Origin: NCEH01 sp043195125
Lineage (GTDB): Bacteria; Pseudomonadota; Alphaproteobacteria; Rhizobiales; Xanthobacteraceae
Direction: 5' to 3' (one strand)
DNA: 64,000 nucleotides
Assembly (NCBI RefSeq): GCF_043195125.1
Contig: NZ_JBAFWR010000008.1
The notes under the pieces were generated by a model that was given only the letters and a program-made list of their open reading frames with translations, was not told the origin of the DNA and searched no databases. Positions 44,081-52,960 of the stretch are shown here, one piece after another. Within the stretch, counting starts at the first letter, position 1; the number at the start of each line of letters is the position of its first letter. Both the position numbers and the translations under genes were made by a program.

Positions 44081-44464
44081 CTATTTGCCCGCCGCGTCGA
44101 TCAGCGCGAACAGCGTCTGCGGCGCCACCGGCGCGTCCCAGCGCTGGATCACCTGCCCATCGATGCCGACGAGAATCACCTGGAACGCGCCCGCCGGCAC
44201 ACCGAAGCGCTGGCGCTGGGCATCCGTGAGATCTTCCAGCTCGATCACCACGAGATCGCGCGCGAGCACGCCGCCGACGGCTTCGTTCAGGCTTTTCATC
44301 TGCGCGGCCATGGGCGCGGAATCGACGCCCGGCGCGACGATGAAGACCACCGGTGCGCGGCCGCGATAGGTATCGAGATTCTGCGCCCGAACGGCACACG
44401 GCACCTGGAGCGTCGCCATGACCGCGAGCGCGAGGACCAGGCGAACGAAGGAGGTTCCTGCCAT
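44081..44464 (-). CDS. Secreted DUF4174 domain protein
   Basis: 127 aa from the ATG at 44464, chosen because the signal peptide (FVRLVLALAVMATLQV, cleavage near VRAQ) then begins properly; the frame could extend to a GTG at 44560. The mature part has the thioredoxin-like DUF4174 pattern: NLDTYRGRAPVVFIVAPG, ARDLVVIELED and GVPAGAFQVILVGIDGQVIQRW. No CxxC, so a redox function is unlikely. It overlaps nothing and converges with mmcB, 19 bases apart. Confidence 0.7.
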   Translation of the reverse strand: MAGTSFVRLVLALAVMATLQVPCAVRAQNLDTYRGRAPVVFIVAPGVDSAPMAAQMKSLNEAVGGVLARDLVVIELEDLTDAQRQRFGVPAGAFQVILVGIDGQVIQRWDAPVAPQTLFALIDAAGK

Positions 44465-44618
44465 GCCGCCGGATGTCCGCTCGTCGATGAGAATGCGCCG
44501 CCCCATGGACACGGGCCGGACCGTCGCGGTGCCCCGCGCCTGAAGTCGAAACGCCGACACCCGGCGCCTGGTTCCCGCTTATTGCAACCCTCGAATCAGA
44601 TTGCAACCGCAGGCGGCA

Positions 44619-45176
44619 TCAGCGCGGCGCGCGCTTGGCGAGGATACGCTGCAGAGTGCGACGGTGCATTGACAGCCGGCGGGCGGTTTCCGAGACGTTG
44701 CGGCCGCACAATTCGTAGACCCGCTGGATATGCTCCCAGCGCACCCGGTCCGCGGACATGGGATTTTCCGGCGGCGAAGGCTTGTGGTCGGCATTGGCCA
44801 TCAGCGCGGCTACGATATCGTCCGCATCCGCGGGCTTGGCGAGATAATCCACCGCGCCGAGCTTCACCGCCGTCACCGCCGTGGCGATATTGCCGTAGCC
44901 GGTGAGCACGATCGCGCGCGCGCCGGGGCTCTTCTTCTTTAGCGCCGAGATCACATCGAGCCCGGTGCCGTCGCCGAGCCGCATGTCCACCACGGCATAA
45001 GCCGGCGCGCCGCTTTCCACCTGGGCGAGGCCCTCGGCCACCGTTTCGGCGGTGGACACCTCGAAGCCCCGCGCTTCCAGCGCGCGGGCGAGGCGCTGGA
45101 GAAACGAGCGATCGTCGTCGACGATCAGGACGGAGCGCGGGCCCTCGATCTCGGGCAAAGTGGGTTCAGACATCAT
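44619..45176 (-). CDS. regA: RegA/ActR/PrrA-type redox response regulator
   Basis: 185 aa from the ATG at 45176, with AAGAGG 8 bases upstream. Receiver domain with LIVDDDRSF and phosphoacceptor in VVDMRLGDGTG, KPADADD after the Lys, then the Fis-type helix-turn-helix NVSETARRLSMHRRTLQRIL, which is almost invariant in RegA proteins. It controls photosynthesis, respiration, nitrogen and carbon fixation genes in relatives. regB lies 71 bases upstream on the same strand. Confidence 0.93.
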   Translation of the reverse strand: MMSEPTLPEIEGPRSVLIVDDDRSFLQRLARALEARGFEVSTAETVAEGLAQVESGAPAYAVVDMRLGDGTGLDVISALKKKSPGARAIVLTGYGNIATAVTAVKLGAVDYLAKPADADDIVAALMANADHKPSPPENPMSADRVRWEHIQRVYELCGRNVSETARRLSMHRRTLQRILAKRAPR

Positions 45177-45247
45177 CTTGTTTACCTCTTGGGCGCCTAT
45201 TCTTCCAGCGGCGCCGGTTCGGGCCAGGGTCACCTTTCGGCCGTCCT

Positions 45248-46606
45248 TCAGCCCGGCTTTGCTTCAGCATAGGGGGCGGGAAGTGGGTTTGTCGCGCCGT
45301 CGTCGGCGTCCATCTCGATGGTGTTCCGCAGCCAGGAGATCTTCACCTCGGCACCGCGGCCCGGCATCGCCCGGTTTTCCACCACCAGCGCCGCGCCGGT
45401 GCGCTCCAGCAGCGTCTTGGCGATGAAGAAGCCGAGGCCGAGCCCGCTCTCCTCCTCGCTGTTCTGGCGGTCGCGCGCGCGGCTCGTCACGTAGGGCTGG
45501 CCGATCCGGTCGCTGACCTCGGGCGAGAAGCCCGGGCCGTCGTCGCGCACCAGGATTTCCATCCGGGTGGTGGTCCAGCGCGCCTCGATCTCCACCCGCG
45601 CGGTCGCGAAATCCACCGCATTCTCCACCAAGTTTCCCAACCCATAGATGAGGCCGGGATTGCGCGCCAGTACCGGTTCCTCGCTGCGATCCTCGGGCAG
45701 GGTGACGGAAATGAAAATGCCGAAGTCGCGGTGCGGGCCCACCACTTCCTCCAGCAGCAGCGACAGCGGCATGCGGTCGAACGGTGCGTCGCCGGAGCCG
45801 AGCGAGGTCAGGGTCTGGAGGATGTCGCGGCAGCGCTGCACCTGGTCGCGCAGGAGGGCGATGTCCTCCGCCATGGGATGGTCGGGCGCGGTGCCGCGCG
45901 CCATCTCCTTCACCACCAAGGCGATGGTGGCGAGCGGCGTGCCCAGCTCGTGGGCGGCGGCGGCGGCGAGGCCGTCCAGCTGCGAGAGATGCTGCTCGCG
46001 CGCCAGCACCAGCTCGGTGGCCGCGAGCGCGTCGGCCAGTTCGCGCGCCTCCTCGGTCACGCGCCAGGAATGCAGGCCGATGAAGCCGATGGACACCGCG
46101 ATGGAGACCCAGGTGCCCGCCAGATACAGGTCCGGCAAGGCCGGAGCGTCCGGGCCGGACCAGGGCAGCGGCTGGTGCCAGAGGCCCACGGCACCGGCGC
46201 AACCCATGGCCAGCACCCCCAGCGCCACCGTGGTGCTCCAGGACAAAGCGGTGGCGGAAATGGTCACCGGCGCCAGATAGAGCAGGGCGAAGGGATTGTT
46301 CAGCCCGCCGGTCAGATAGAGCAGCCCGGTGAGCTGAAGCACGTCATAGGCCAGCAGCGGGCCGGCAGCGGCATCCTCCAGCCGGCGGGCGATCGGGAAC
46401 CGAACCCGCAGCAGAAGGTTGACCATTGCGGAAAGCGACACCACCAAGAGGCAGGAAATGAGCGGAACCGGAAATCCAAGCAGGCCATGGACCACCAGCA
46501 AGGCCAGGACCTGCCCGGCGACCGCCAGCCAGCGCAGACGAATCAGCGTGTCGAGCCGAAGTCCGAATGATCTTCCATAAGGGAAGGTCGCTGATCCGTA
46601 TTGCAT
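45248..46606 (-). CDS. regB: RegB/ActS/PrrB-type redox sensor histidine kinase
   Basis: 452 aa. Six N-terminal membrane helices; quinone-binding heptad GGLNNPF at 100-106; H-box His219 in AAAAHELGTPLATIA; the redox-active Cys259 in QRCRDIL, about 40 residues after the His as in RegB; then N-box NLVENAVDFA, DDGPGFS and GLGLGFFIAK. It autophosphorylates under reducing conditions and phosphorylates RegA. SenC, often encoded between these genes, is absent here. Confidence 0.93.
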   Translation of the reverse strand: MQYGSATFPYGRSFGLRLDTLIRLRWLAVAGQVLALLVVHGLLGFPVPLISCLLVVSLSAMVNLLLRVRFPIARRLEDAAAGPLLAYDVLQLTGLLYLTGGLNNPFALLYLAPVTISATALSWSTTVALGVLAMGCAGAVGLWHQPLPWSGPDAPALPDLYLAGTWVSIAVSIGFIGLHSWRVTEEARELADALAATELVLAREQHLSQLDGLAAAAAHELGTPLATIALVVKEMARGTAPDHPMAEDIALLRDQVQRCRDILQTLTSLGSGDAPFDRMPLSLLLEEVVGPHRDFGIFISVTLPEDRSEEPVLARNPGLIYGLGNLVENAVDFATARVEIEARWTTTRMEILVRDDGPGFSPEVSDRIGQPYVTSRARDRQNSEEESGLGLGFFIAKTLLERTGAALVVENRAMPGRGAEVKISWLRNTIEMDADDGATNPLPAPYAEAKPG

Positions 46607-46763
46607 GCCTGGGTTCTCTGTGTGGCGTCAGGATATCGTTAGGCTGGCGCAAGCATAATGGTGGATGACATGGGTCAACCGTCTAATGGACCTTTTGTCG
46701 AGATTGACCGCTCGAAAACCCGGCCACACTCTCCTGCGATAAGAAAGAACGTGAGGGACGACC

Positions 46764-48104
46764 ATGGCTATAGGTGAATATGGTGGCGCCGCGCGCCAGC
46801 CATCGGCAAACGGGAGCAGCCTGTCCGCGCCCTTGTACTGGCTGTACGAGATGACACACGCGGCACTCAACCCTTCGCGCGCGCTCGCCGACGCCAGCCG
46901 CATGTTCTTTGCCAATCCCATGAATCCCGCGTCCCACACCACCGCCGGCAAGTCGATGGCGGCGGGCTTCGAACTGTTCGAACGCACCACCCGCCGTTAC
47001 GGCAAGCCGGAATGGGGCATCACCCATACCACGGTCAGCGGCATGAAGGTGCCGGTCCATATCAACCCGGTGTGGAGCCGACCCTTCTGCCGGCTGCTGC
47101 ATTTCTCGCGCGCGTTCGAATATCCGCCGCGCCGCCCCCAGCCCAAGCTGGTGATCGTGGCGCCCATGTCCGGCCATTACGCGACGCTGCTGCGCGGAAC
47201 CGTGGAAGCCTTTCTGCCCACCCACGACGTCTACATCACCGACTGGACCGACGCCAAAATGGTACCACTGGCGGAGGGCCGCTTCGGGCTCGACGATTAC
47301 GTGGATTATCTGATCTCCATCTTCCGCAGCTTCGGCGGAGACTTCCACGTGCTCGCCGTGTGCCAGCCGGCGGTGCCGGTGCTGATGGCGGTCTCGCGCA
47401 TGGAAGCGGAGCAGGATCCCAACGCGCCGCGCTCCATGATCCTCATGGGCGGCCCCATCGATACCCGCGAGGCGCCCACCGCCGTGAACCGGCTGGCCAT
47501 GGACAAGGGCATCGAATTCTTCCGCCGCAACGTCATCACCACGGTGCCGTGGGCCCATCCCGGCGCCATGCGGCAGGTCTATCCGGGGTTCCTGCAGCTC
47601 ACCGGCTTCATGAGCATGAACCTCGACCGCCATGTGCAGGCCCATTACAACCTGTTCCAGAACCTCGTGAAGGGCGACGGCGAGCCGGCCGACAAGCATC
47701 GCGAGTTCTACGACGAATATCTCGCCGTCATGGACCTCTCGGCCGACTTCTATCTTGAAACGGTTGAAAAGGGCTTCATCACCCACGCCCTGCCCAAGGG
47801 TGAGATGACCCATCACGGCCATCTGGTGCGGCCGGAAGCGGTGCGCAATGTCGCCCTCATGACCGTGGAAGGCGAGAAGGACGACATCTCCGGCGTCGGC
47901 CAGACCTTCGCCGCCCATCGCCTGTGCGCCAACATCCCGCAGGAAAAGCGCGCCCATTACCTCCAGCCGGGCGTCGGCCATTACGGCGTGTTCAACGGCT
48001 CGCGCTTCCGCTCGGAGATCGCGCCGCGCATTTCCGACTTCATCATGAACCAGGAGCGTCCGCGCGCCGGTGCCGACAATGTGACGCAGCTGTTCCCGCA
48101 CTAG
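46764..48104 (+). CDS. phaZ: Intracellular poly(3-hydroxybutyrate) depolymerase
   Basis: 446 aa, no signal peptide. The nucleophile elbow is AVCQPAVPVL with Cys200, typical of the intracellular PhaZ a-type; other family segments are LYWLYEMTHAALNPSR, VIVAPMSGHYATLLRGTVEA, DWTDAKMVPL and GVGHYGVFNGSRFR (catalytic His). It mobilises PHB granules. The 157-base gap to the divergent regB contains both promoters, not resolved. Confidence 0.92.
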   Translation: MAIGEYGGAARQPSANGSSLSAPLYWLYEMTHAALNPSRALADASRMFFANPMNPASHTTAGKSMAAGFELFERTTRRYGKPEWGITHTTVSGMKVPVHINPVWSRPFCRLLHFSRAFEYPPRRPQPKLVIVAPMSGHYATLLRGTVEAFLPTHDVYITDWTDAKMVPLAEGRFGLDDYVDYLISIFRSFGGDFHVLAVCQPAVPVLMAVSRMEAEQDPNAPRSMILMGGPIDTREAPTAVNRLAMDKGIEFFRRNVITTVPWAHPGAMRQVYPGFLQLTGFMSMNLDRHVQAHYNLFQNLVKGDGEPADKHREFYDEYLAVMDLSADFYLETVEKGFITHALPKGEMTHHGHLVRPEAVRNVALMTVEGEKDDISGVGQTFAAHRLCANIPQEKRAHYLQPGVGHYGVFNGSRFRSEIAPRISDFIMNQERPRAGADNVTQLFPH

Positions 48105-48242
48105 CGGCGTCACTCTTTGGCCATTTGGGCTTTTCCCCCGCGCTGATGGCGCAAAGGGGTAGCCTTTCGGCAAAGAATCTTTTCACATTCGGCGGTAAGC
48201 TTGTTCCTGGCCGCTTCTGGCCCACCCTATCGTCGGAATGCC

Positions 48243-49004
48243 ATGCTTTTTCGCAGGCAGGATATATCGCCGACCGCGCGGCGCGGCGCCGAATGGATCG
48301 ACTTGCTGGTGGATGGGGAAACCGTGCGGGTCTGCGTACGGCGGCATCCCACGGCACGCCGGCTGACCCTGCGCGTGCGCACGGTCTCGCGCGATGTCAC
48401 GCTGACCGCGCCGCCCCATGTGCCGCTCGCGGCCGCCAATGCGTTCGTCCAGCGCCATCTGGACTGGGTGCGCACGCGCCTCGTGCGGCTGCCGCAATGC
48501 GTCCCGTTCGCGCCGGGCGAGACCATCCCCGTGCGCGGCGTGCCCCACCGCATCGTCCATCGCGAGAGCCTGCGCGGCGTCGTTTCGGTGGAAATCGACC
48601 CGCAGGACGGCATGCACCTGCTGTGCGTGTCCGGCGACCTGCCGCACATCGCGCGCCGCATCACCGATTATCTCAAGCGCCTCGCGCGGGCGGACCTCAC
48701 CGCCGCCGTGCGCCGCCATGCCGCCGCGCTCCAGGTGGAGGTCGGCGCCATTACGCTGCGCGACACGGCGAGCCGCTGGGGCTCGTGCGCCGCCTCGGGC
48801 GACCTGTCGTTTTCCTGGCGGCTGATCTTCGCCCCGCCCCATGTGCTGGATTATCTCGCCGCCCACGAGGTGGCGCACCGGCTCGAAATGAACCACGGCC
48901 CGCGCTATTGGCGCGCCGTGGAACGCATCTTTCCCGAGCGGAAGATCGCCGAAGCCTGGCTGCGCGCCAATGGCGCCGGCCTGCACAGCTACGGCGCCGA
49001 ATAA
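48243..49004 (+). CDS. YgjP-like (DUF45/M48-type) metallopeptidase family protein
   Basis: 253 aa from the ATG at 48243; a TTG at 48201 is less likely. The C-terminal zinc site is intact: HEVAHRLEMNHGPRYW (HExxH with a third His), preceded by the family motif RDTASRWGSCAASGDLSFSWRL. The N-terminus has VRVCVRRHPTARRLTLRVR. Relatives occur beside restriction systems and elsewhere; the substrate is unknown. No neighbour explains it. Confidence 0.85.
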   Translation: MLFRRQDISPTARRGAEWIDLLVDGETVRVCVRRHPTARRLTLRVRTVSRDVTLTAPPHVPLAAANAFVQRHLDWVRTRLVRLPQCVPFAPGETIPVRGVPHRIVHRESLRGVVSVEIDPQDGMHLLCVSGDLPHIARRITDYLKRLARADLTAAVRRHAAALQVEVGAITLRDTASRWGSCAASGDLSFSWRLIFAPPHVLDYLAAHEVAHRLEMNHGPRYWRAVERIFPERKIAEAWLRANGAGLHSYGAE

Positions 49005-49023
49005 AGCGCGGGCCGTCCGGGCC

Positions 49024-49431
49024 TCAGCGCTTGCGGCCTGCGAGCGAGAAGGCGCCCGCGCCGGAGACGAAATAGAACATCGTGCCGCCGACGATGGCGG
49101 CGTTCTTGAGGAAATGGATCTGCTGGCCCACGGCGGCCGCGGGGTCCGCCACATCCCAGAAGCGATGCGCGATCAGCCCCGTCAGCAACACGAAGCCGCC
49201 GGAGAGGAAGGCGGTGAGGCGCGGCACCACGCCCAGCACCAGCAGGATCGGCAGGCCGATTTCGGTGGCCGCCGCCGCGATCGCCATCAGATCGGGCGCG
49301 GGCAGGCCGAGCCCGGCGAAATATTGCGCGGTCCCGCCAAGATTGGAGGCCTTGCGAACGCCCGAGGGCAGAAACAGCGCGGCCATCAGCAGGCGGCCCA
49401 CCAGCAATGCGAGATCGTCGAGACGGTTCAT
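49024..49431 (-). CDS. DoxX family membrane protein
   Basis: 135 aa with four membrane helices. The DoxX family pattern is LLVGRLLMAALFLPSGVRKA, GLGLPAPDLMAIAAAATEIG and RLTAFLSGGFVLLTGLI. Function is not established; some relatives are quinone oxidoreductase subunits or thiosulfate oxidising proteins. Convergent with the YgjP-like gene. Confidence 0.85.
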   Translation of the reverse strand: MNRLDDLALLVGRLLMAALFLPSGVRKASNLGGTAQYFAGLGLPAPDLMAIAAAATEIGLPILLVLGVVPRLTAFLSGGFVLLTGLIAHRFWDVADPAAAVGQQIHFLKNAAIVGGTMFYFVSGAGAFSLAGRKR

Positions 49432-49534
49432 GAGTGCCCCTCCGGCAAGTTCAGAGATGACTTGTCATTGGGCCGGGCGCCGATGGCAGGCAACACGGCA
49501 GCGCTCACGATGCGGTGACAACCCTGCCGTAACG

Positions 49535-50599
49535 CTAGTCCAGCGTGCGCTGTCGACGAATCGTGAACAGCAGATGGGCCGCGAGGGGCAGGAAAACCGA
49601 AATTCCGGCGAACCGGAACAGATGATGCGCGCTCATGAACGCCGGGTCGTATCCCATGGCGAAGCCGAGCACGGTCATGGTCTCCAGCGCGCCGGGCGAG
49701 AATGCGGTGATGAGCTTGCCGGGATCGTCATGCGTCAGCTGCGCCGCCACCAGCGCGCAGGCGACCGAGATCACCAGCGCCACCGCGAACGCCCCGAGCG
49801 AGGCGAGCAGGCAGGAGCGCAAGGTCGCCCGGTCGGTGCCGCGAAACCGCACGCCCACCCCCGCGCCGAGCACCACATAGCTCGGAATCAGCAGAACGGG
49901 CGGCACGTAGGCGTGGGAAAAGCCGAAGCCGTGCAGCAGGGCGCTGCCGGTCATGGCCCCCACGAGCATGCCGCCCGGCACCCGCAGCCGGTTGAACGCC
50001 ACTCCGGTCGCCAGGCTCACCGCCAGCAGGATCGCCACATCGGGCAGGGATGAAAGCGGCACCGCGGCCGGTGCGCCGGCGGGATGGCCGACGCGGCCCA
50101 TCACATGGGGCAGGGCGGCCACCAGCAGGAACAGCCGCATGGCCTGGGAGAAGGCCACCTTGCGCATGTCGGCCGGGGTGGTCGCCGCCATGGCGACCAC
50201 CGTGCTGAGCGCGCCGGGCGCGGAGGCATAGAAGGCCGATTGCGCGTCCCAGCGCGCCACCCGCACCAGGAACGCCATGCTGCCCGCCATCACGCCCACC
50301 ACGCTGACCGCGAGCAGCGCCATAGAGATCGGCCAGGTGGCGGCGTGGGTCAGCATGTCCGGCGACATGGCGGTGCCCATGGAGGCGCCGAGCACCAGGA
50401 AGCCCATGAACCGCACTGGCGTCGGCACCTCCAGCCGCGCGCCGCACAAGGCGAGCACGGTGGTGACCATCAGCGCCCCCGACATCCAGGCCGCCGGCAT
50501 GCCGAGGCGGAAGAACACGAAGCCGCCCAGCGCACCGCTCGCGAGGGTGACGAGGCTCGCCACCAGAAAAGCCCGGCGCGACGGGATATTCACGCTCAT
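49535..50599 (-). CDS. AbrB family (ammonia monooxygenase-like regulator) membrane protein
   Basis: 354 aa from the ATG at 50599; a frame reaching 50761 would overlap the aminotransferase gene. Ten or so helices in two repeats, each with an ASAPGALSTVVAM or FSPGALETMTVLG segment, as in the AbrB/DUF4110-like membrane family. No DNA-binding motif, so the name AbrB is misleading. Probably an exporter or permease. Weak Shine-Dalgarno. Confidence 0.78.
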   Translation of the reverse strand: MSVNIPSRRAFLVASLVTLASGALGGFVFFRLGMPAAWMSGALMVTTVLALCGARLEVPTPVRFMGFLVLGASMGTAMSPDMLTHAATWPISMALLAVSVVGVMAGSMAFLVRVARWDAQSAFYASAPGALSTVVAMAATTPADMRKVAFSQAMRLFLLVAALPHVMGRVGHPAGAPAAVPLSSLPDVAILLAVSLATGVAFNRLRVPGGMLVGAMTGSALLHGFGFSHAYVPPVLLIPSYVVLGAGVGVRFRGTDRATLRSCLLASLGAFAVALVISVACALVAAQLTHDDPGKLITAFSPGALETMTVLGFAMGYDPAFMSAHHLFRFAGISVFLPLAAHLLFTIRRQRTLD

Positions 50600-50618
50600 G
50601 AAAAAACGCCTGAATGTT

Positions 50619-51845
50619 TCATTGCCCGGTGGGGCGGGCCTCCAGCCAGCGCACCAGCCGGTCGGCGGCGGTACGCAGCTGCGCTTCGCCGCGGGCATAG
50701 CACAGCCGCATGAAGCCTTCACCACCGGCGCCGAAGGCGGTGCCGGGCGCGAGGCCCACATTCGCCTCGTCCACCAGCCGCAGGCCGAGCTTGCGCACGT
50801 CGTGCTCCCCCGCGATGCCGAAGAACAGATAGAAGGCGCCGTCCGGCTTCACGAGATCCACTTTCCCGGTGGCCAGCAGCGCGTCCGCCACCAGGTCGCG
50901 GCCGCGATGGGCGCGGGCGATCTGCGCGGCCACGAAGGGTTCGCCCTGCGTCAGCGCCGCCACCGCGCCGCGCTGCATGAAGGCGGCGACGCCGGAGGTG
51001 GAATATTGGATCAGATTCTCGATCACCTGCCCGAGCGCGGCGGGCGCCTCGATCCAGCCGACGCGCCAGCCGGTCATGGCCCAGTTCTTCGAGAAGGTCT
51101 GCACGAACAGGATGTGATCGTCCGCATCCATCACGTCGTGGAACGAGGGCGAGCGCGCCCCCGCGCCATAATGGAAACGGCCGTAGATCTCGTCGGCGAC
51201 GATCCAGAGGCCGTGCTTGCGGGCCAGCGCCAGCACAGCTTTGAGATCCTCCAGCGAGGCCACGAAGCCGGTGGGGTTGGCGGGCGAATTGAGGAAGATG
51301 GCGCGGGTGCGCGGCGTCACCGCCGCCTCCAGGCGCGCATGGTCCAGCGCAAAGCCCTCCGGGCCATAGGAGAACGGCACATAGACCGGGTGCGCGCCGG
51401 CTTTCTGCGCCGCCGCCGCCGCATTGGGCCAGGTGGGCGAGGGGATGATCACCTCGTCGCCTGCGCCGAGCGCCAGCGCGAAGGCGATCTGGATCGCCTG
51501 CATGCCCGAGCCGGTGACGAAGAAGCGCTCGGGATCCGAGGGCACGCCATAGAGGCCGGCGATATAATCGGCGATCGCCACGCGCAGCTCCGGCAGGCCG
51601 CGCTGCCAGGTGTAGAAGGTCTCGCCGGCATGCAGCGCCTGCGCGGCCGCCTCGCAGATGAAGGCTGGGGTCTGAATATCCCCCTCACCGGCCCAGAGCG
51701 GGACGATGCCCTCGCGGTTTCGGCCGTAATTCATCACTTCCACGATGCCGCTCTCGGGCAGCGCACGCACATGGGCGCGCACCGCATCCAGCAAAGGATC
51801 GGCGGCGGGAAGGGGGGAACGGGCGGCGGGGGCGGATGCGGTCAT
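50619..51845 (-). CDS. Class I/II PLP-dependent aminotransferase
   Basis: 408 aa. The pyridoxal-binding signature is FSKNWAMTGWRVGWIEAP (Schiff-base Lys), with NSPANPTGFVASL, ADEIYGRF and PSPTWPNAAAAA; the C-terminal Arg is in MRLCYARGE. It resembles aspartate/alanine-type enzymes that pair with unknown amino acids. The gene is 20 bases upstream of the AbrB-type gene on the same strand. Substrate not assigned. Confidence 0.87.
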   Translation of the reverse strand: MTASAPAARSPLPAADPLLDAVRAHVRALPESGIVEVMNYGRNREGIVPLWAGEGDIQTPAFICEAAAQALHAGETFYTWQRGLPELRVAIADYIAGLYGVPSDPERFFVTGSGMQAIQIAFALALGAGDEVIIPSPTWPNAAAAAQKAGAHPVYVPFSYGPEGFALDHARLEAAVTPRTRAIFLNSPANPTGFVASLEDLKAVLALARKHGLWIVADEIYGRFHYGAGARSPSFHDVMDADDHILFVQTFSKNWAMTGWRVGWIEAPAALGQVIENLIQYSTSGVAAFMQRGAVAALTQGEPFVAAQIARAHRGRDLVADALLATGKVDLVKPDGAFYLFFGIAGEHDVRKLGLRLVDEANVGLAPGTAFGAGGEGFMRLCYARGEAQLRTAADRLVRWLEARPTGQ

Positions 51846-52086
51846 AGCGGACAGCCTGGGCAGAAGCCTTTGGGCGCACGGGCGCGGGAAGGAAGCGCGG
51901 CGACCATACTCATGTTCGCGCGCTTGCGCCCATCAATTGGCGTGACCCATCAATCAGCATTGCTGATGTGTGGTTTGCATTCCTGCAAATGACCCTTGCA
52001 AGGCAACCCCCTATACCGACCCGCGCCGCAAGCTTAAGTCGAGGGCCATACCGGGCTGCCGCCCGGCCCCTCCACACGGTGACGCC

Positions 52087-52677
52087 ATGAGCTACACGAT
52101 CGATCAGGCCGCTTTGGACACTCTGTTCCTGAAGGCGCGCTCGCAGAACGGCTGGACCGACCAGCCGGTCAGCGAAGCCGAGCTGCGCGCGCTCTACGAC
52201 CTCGCCATCTATGGCCCCACCTCGGCCAACACCCAGCCCGCGCGCATCCTGTTCCTGGCGTCCGACGAAGCCAAGGCGCGGCTGAAGCCGGCCCTCTCCG
52301 AAGGCAATCTCAAGGCGCTCGCCGCGCCGGTCATCGCGATCATCGCCTACGATCTGGAATTCTACGAGAAGATCCCCCAGCTCTTCCCCCATGCGCCGGG
52401 CTTCAAAGATCTGTTCGTGAAAAATCCCGGCATGGTCGAGCCGCACGCCTTCCGCAACTCCTCGCTGCAGGGCGCCTATTTCATCCTCGCCGCCCGCGCG
52501 GTGGGGCTGGACGTCGGCCCCATGTCCGGCTTCGACGCCGCCAAGCTGGATGCGGAATTCTTCCCGGACGGCAAGGTGAAGACCAATTTCATCGCCGCCC
52601 TCGGCCACGGCGACCCGGCTAAGGTCATGCCCCGCCTGCCGCGCCTGCCCTTCGAGGAAGGTGCGAAGATCCTCTGA
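52087..52677 (+). CDS. rutE: RutE-like nitroreductase (malonic semialdehyde reductase)
   Basis: 196 aa from the ATG at 52087. Nitroreductase fold with LYDLAIYGPTSANTQPARILF, AFRNSSLQGAYFILAARAVGLDVGPMSGFD and FIAALGHGD. RutE reduces malonic semialdehyde in pyrimidine degradation; no other rut gene is here, so it may act alone on other aldehydes or quinones. The 241-base divergent gap (51846-52086) has a tract of TGCTGAT/GCAAATG-type sequence, not assigned. Confidence 0.8.
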   Translation: MSYTIDQAALDTLFLKARSQNGWTDQPVSEAELRALYDLAIYGPTSANTQPARILFLASDEAKARLKPALSEGNLKALAAPVIAIIAYDLEFYEKIPQLFPHAPGFKDLFVKNPGMVEPHAFRNSSLQGAYFILAARAVGLDVGPMSGFDAAKLDAEFFPDGKVKTNFIAALGHGDPAKVMPRLPRLPFEEGAKIL

Positions 52678-52719
52678 GGACCGGAGCGGCCGATCGGGCC
52701 GATCTTCGACGCTCTCGCG

Positions 52720-52743
52720 GAGGCGCCTCTCCCGAGGCGCCTC
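52720..52743. repeat. Two copies of a 10-bp palindrome
   Basis: GAGGCGCCTC is itself palindromic and occurs at 52720-52729 and 52734-52743. This may be a terminator after rutE or a protein-binding tandem. GCCGAA-G-TTCGGC at 52766-52778 adds another small inverted repeat. Confidence 0.6.
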
Positions 52744-52861
52744 TCGCCGGCGAACGAGCGCGTTTGCCGAAGTTCGGCGCGCATGTTCGCCGAATTGCCG
52801 GTTTCGTCGCCCGAACAGGCGGCGTGATCGCCCACAAATCCGCCGTTCGTCCGCAGCATCC

Positions 52862-52883
52862 GAATGTTTCACGTGAAACATTC
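52862..52883. other. parS: parS-like centromere site (ParB binding)
   Basis: A perfect 22-bp palindrome (arms GAATGTTTCAC and GTGAAACATTC). Its core TGTTTCACGTGAAACA at 52865-52880 is the canonical chromosomal parS sequence. It is intergenic, between rutE and the GmhB-like gene. ParB-parS segregation sites in alphaproteobacteria cluster near the origin, which fits the secB-dnaQ-coaE-aroE-maf block nearby. parA and parB are not in the window. Confidence 0.92.
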
Positions 52884-52960
52884 TGCCGAAAACAAAGGGT
52901 TTGCGGGCCACCGTCGGGGCTTATGCCGCGCCCGCCAAACCTTGCGGCGCGATTTTTCGG

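Noticed and set aside
52741..52800. LexA-type box (GTTC-N7-GTTC) in the gap near parS
   Set aside because: GTTC copies are separated by 9 bases rather than 7 and no SOS gene follows.
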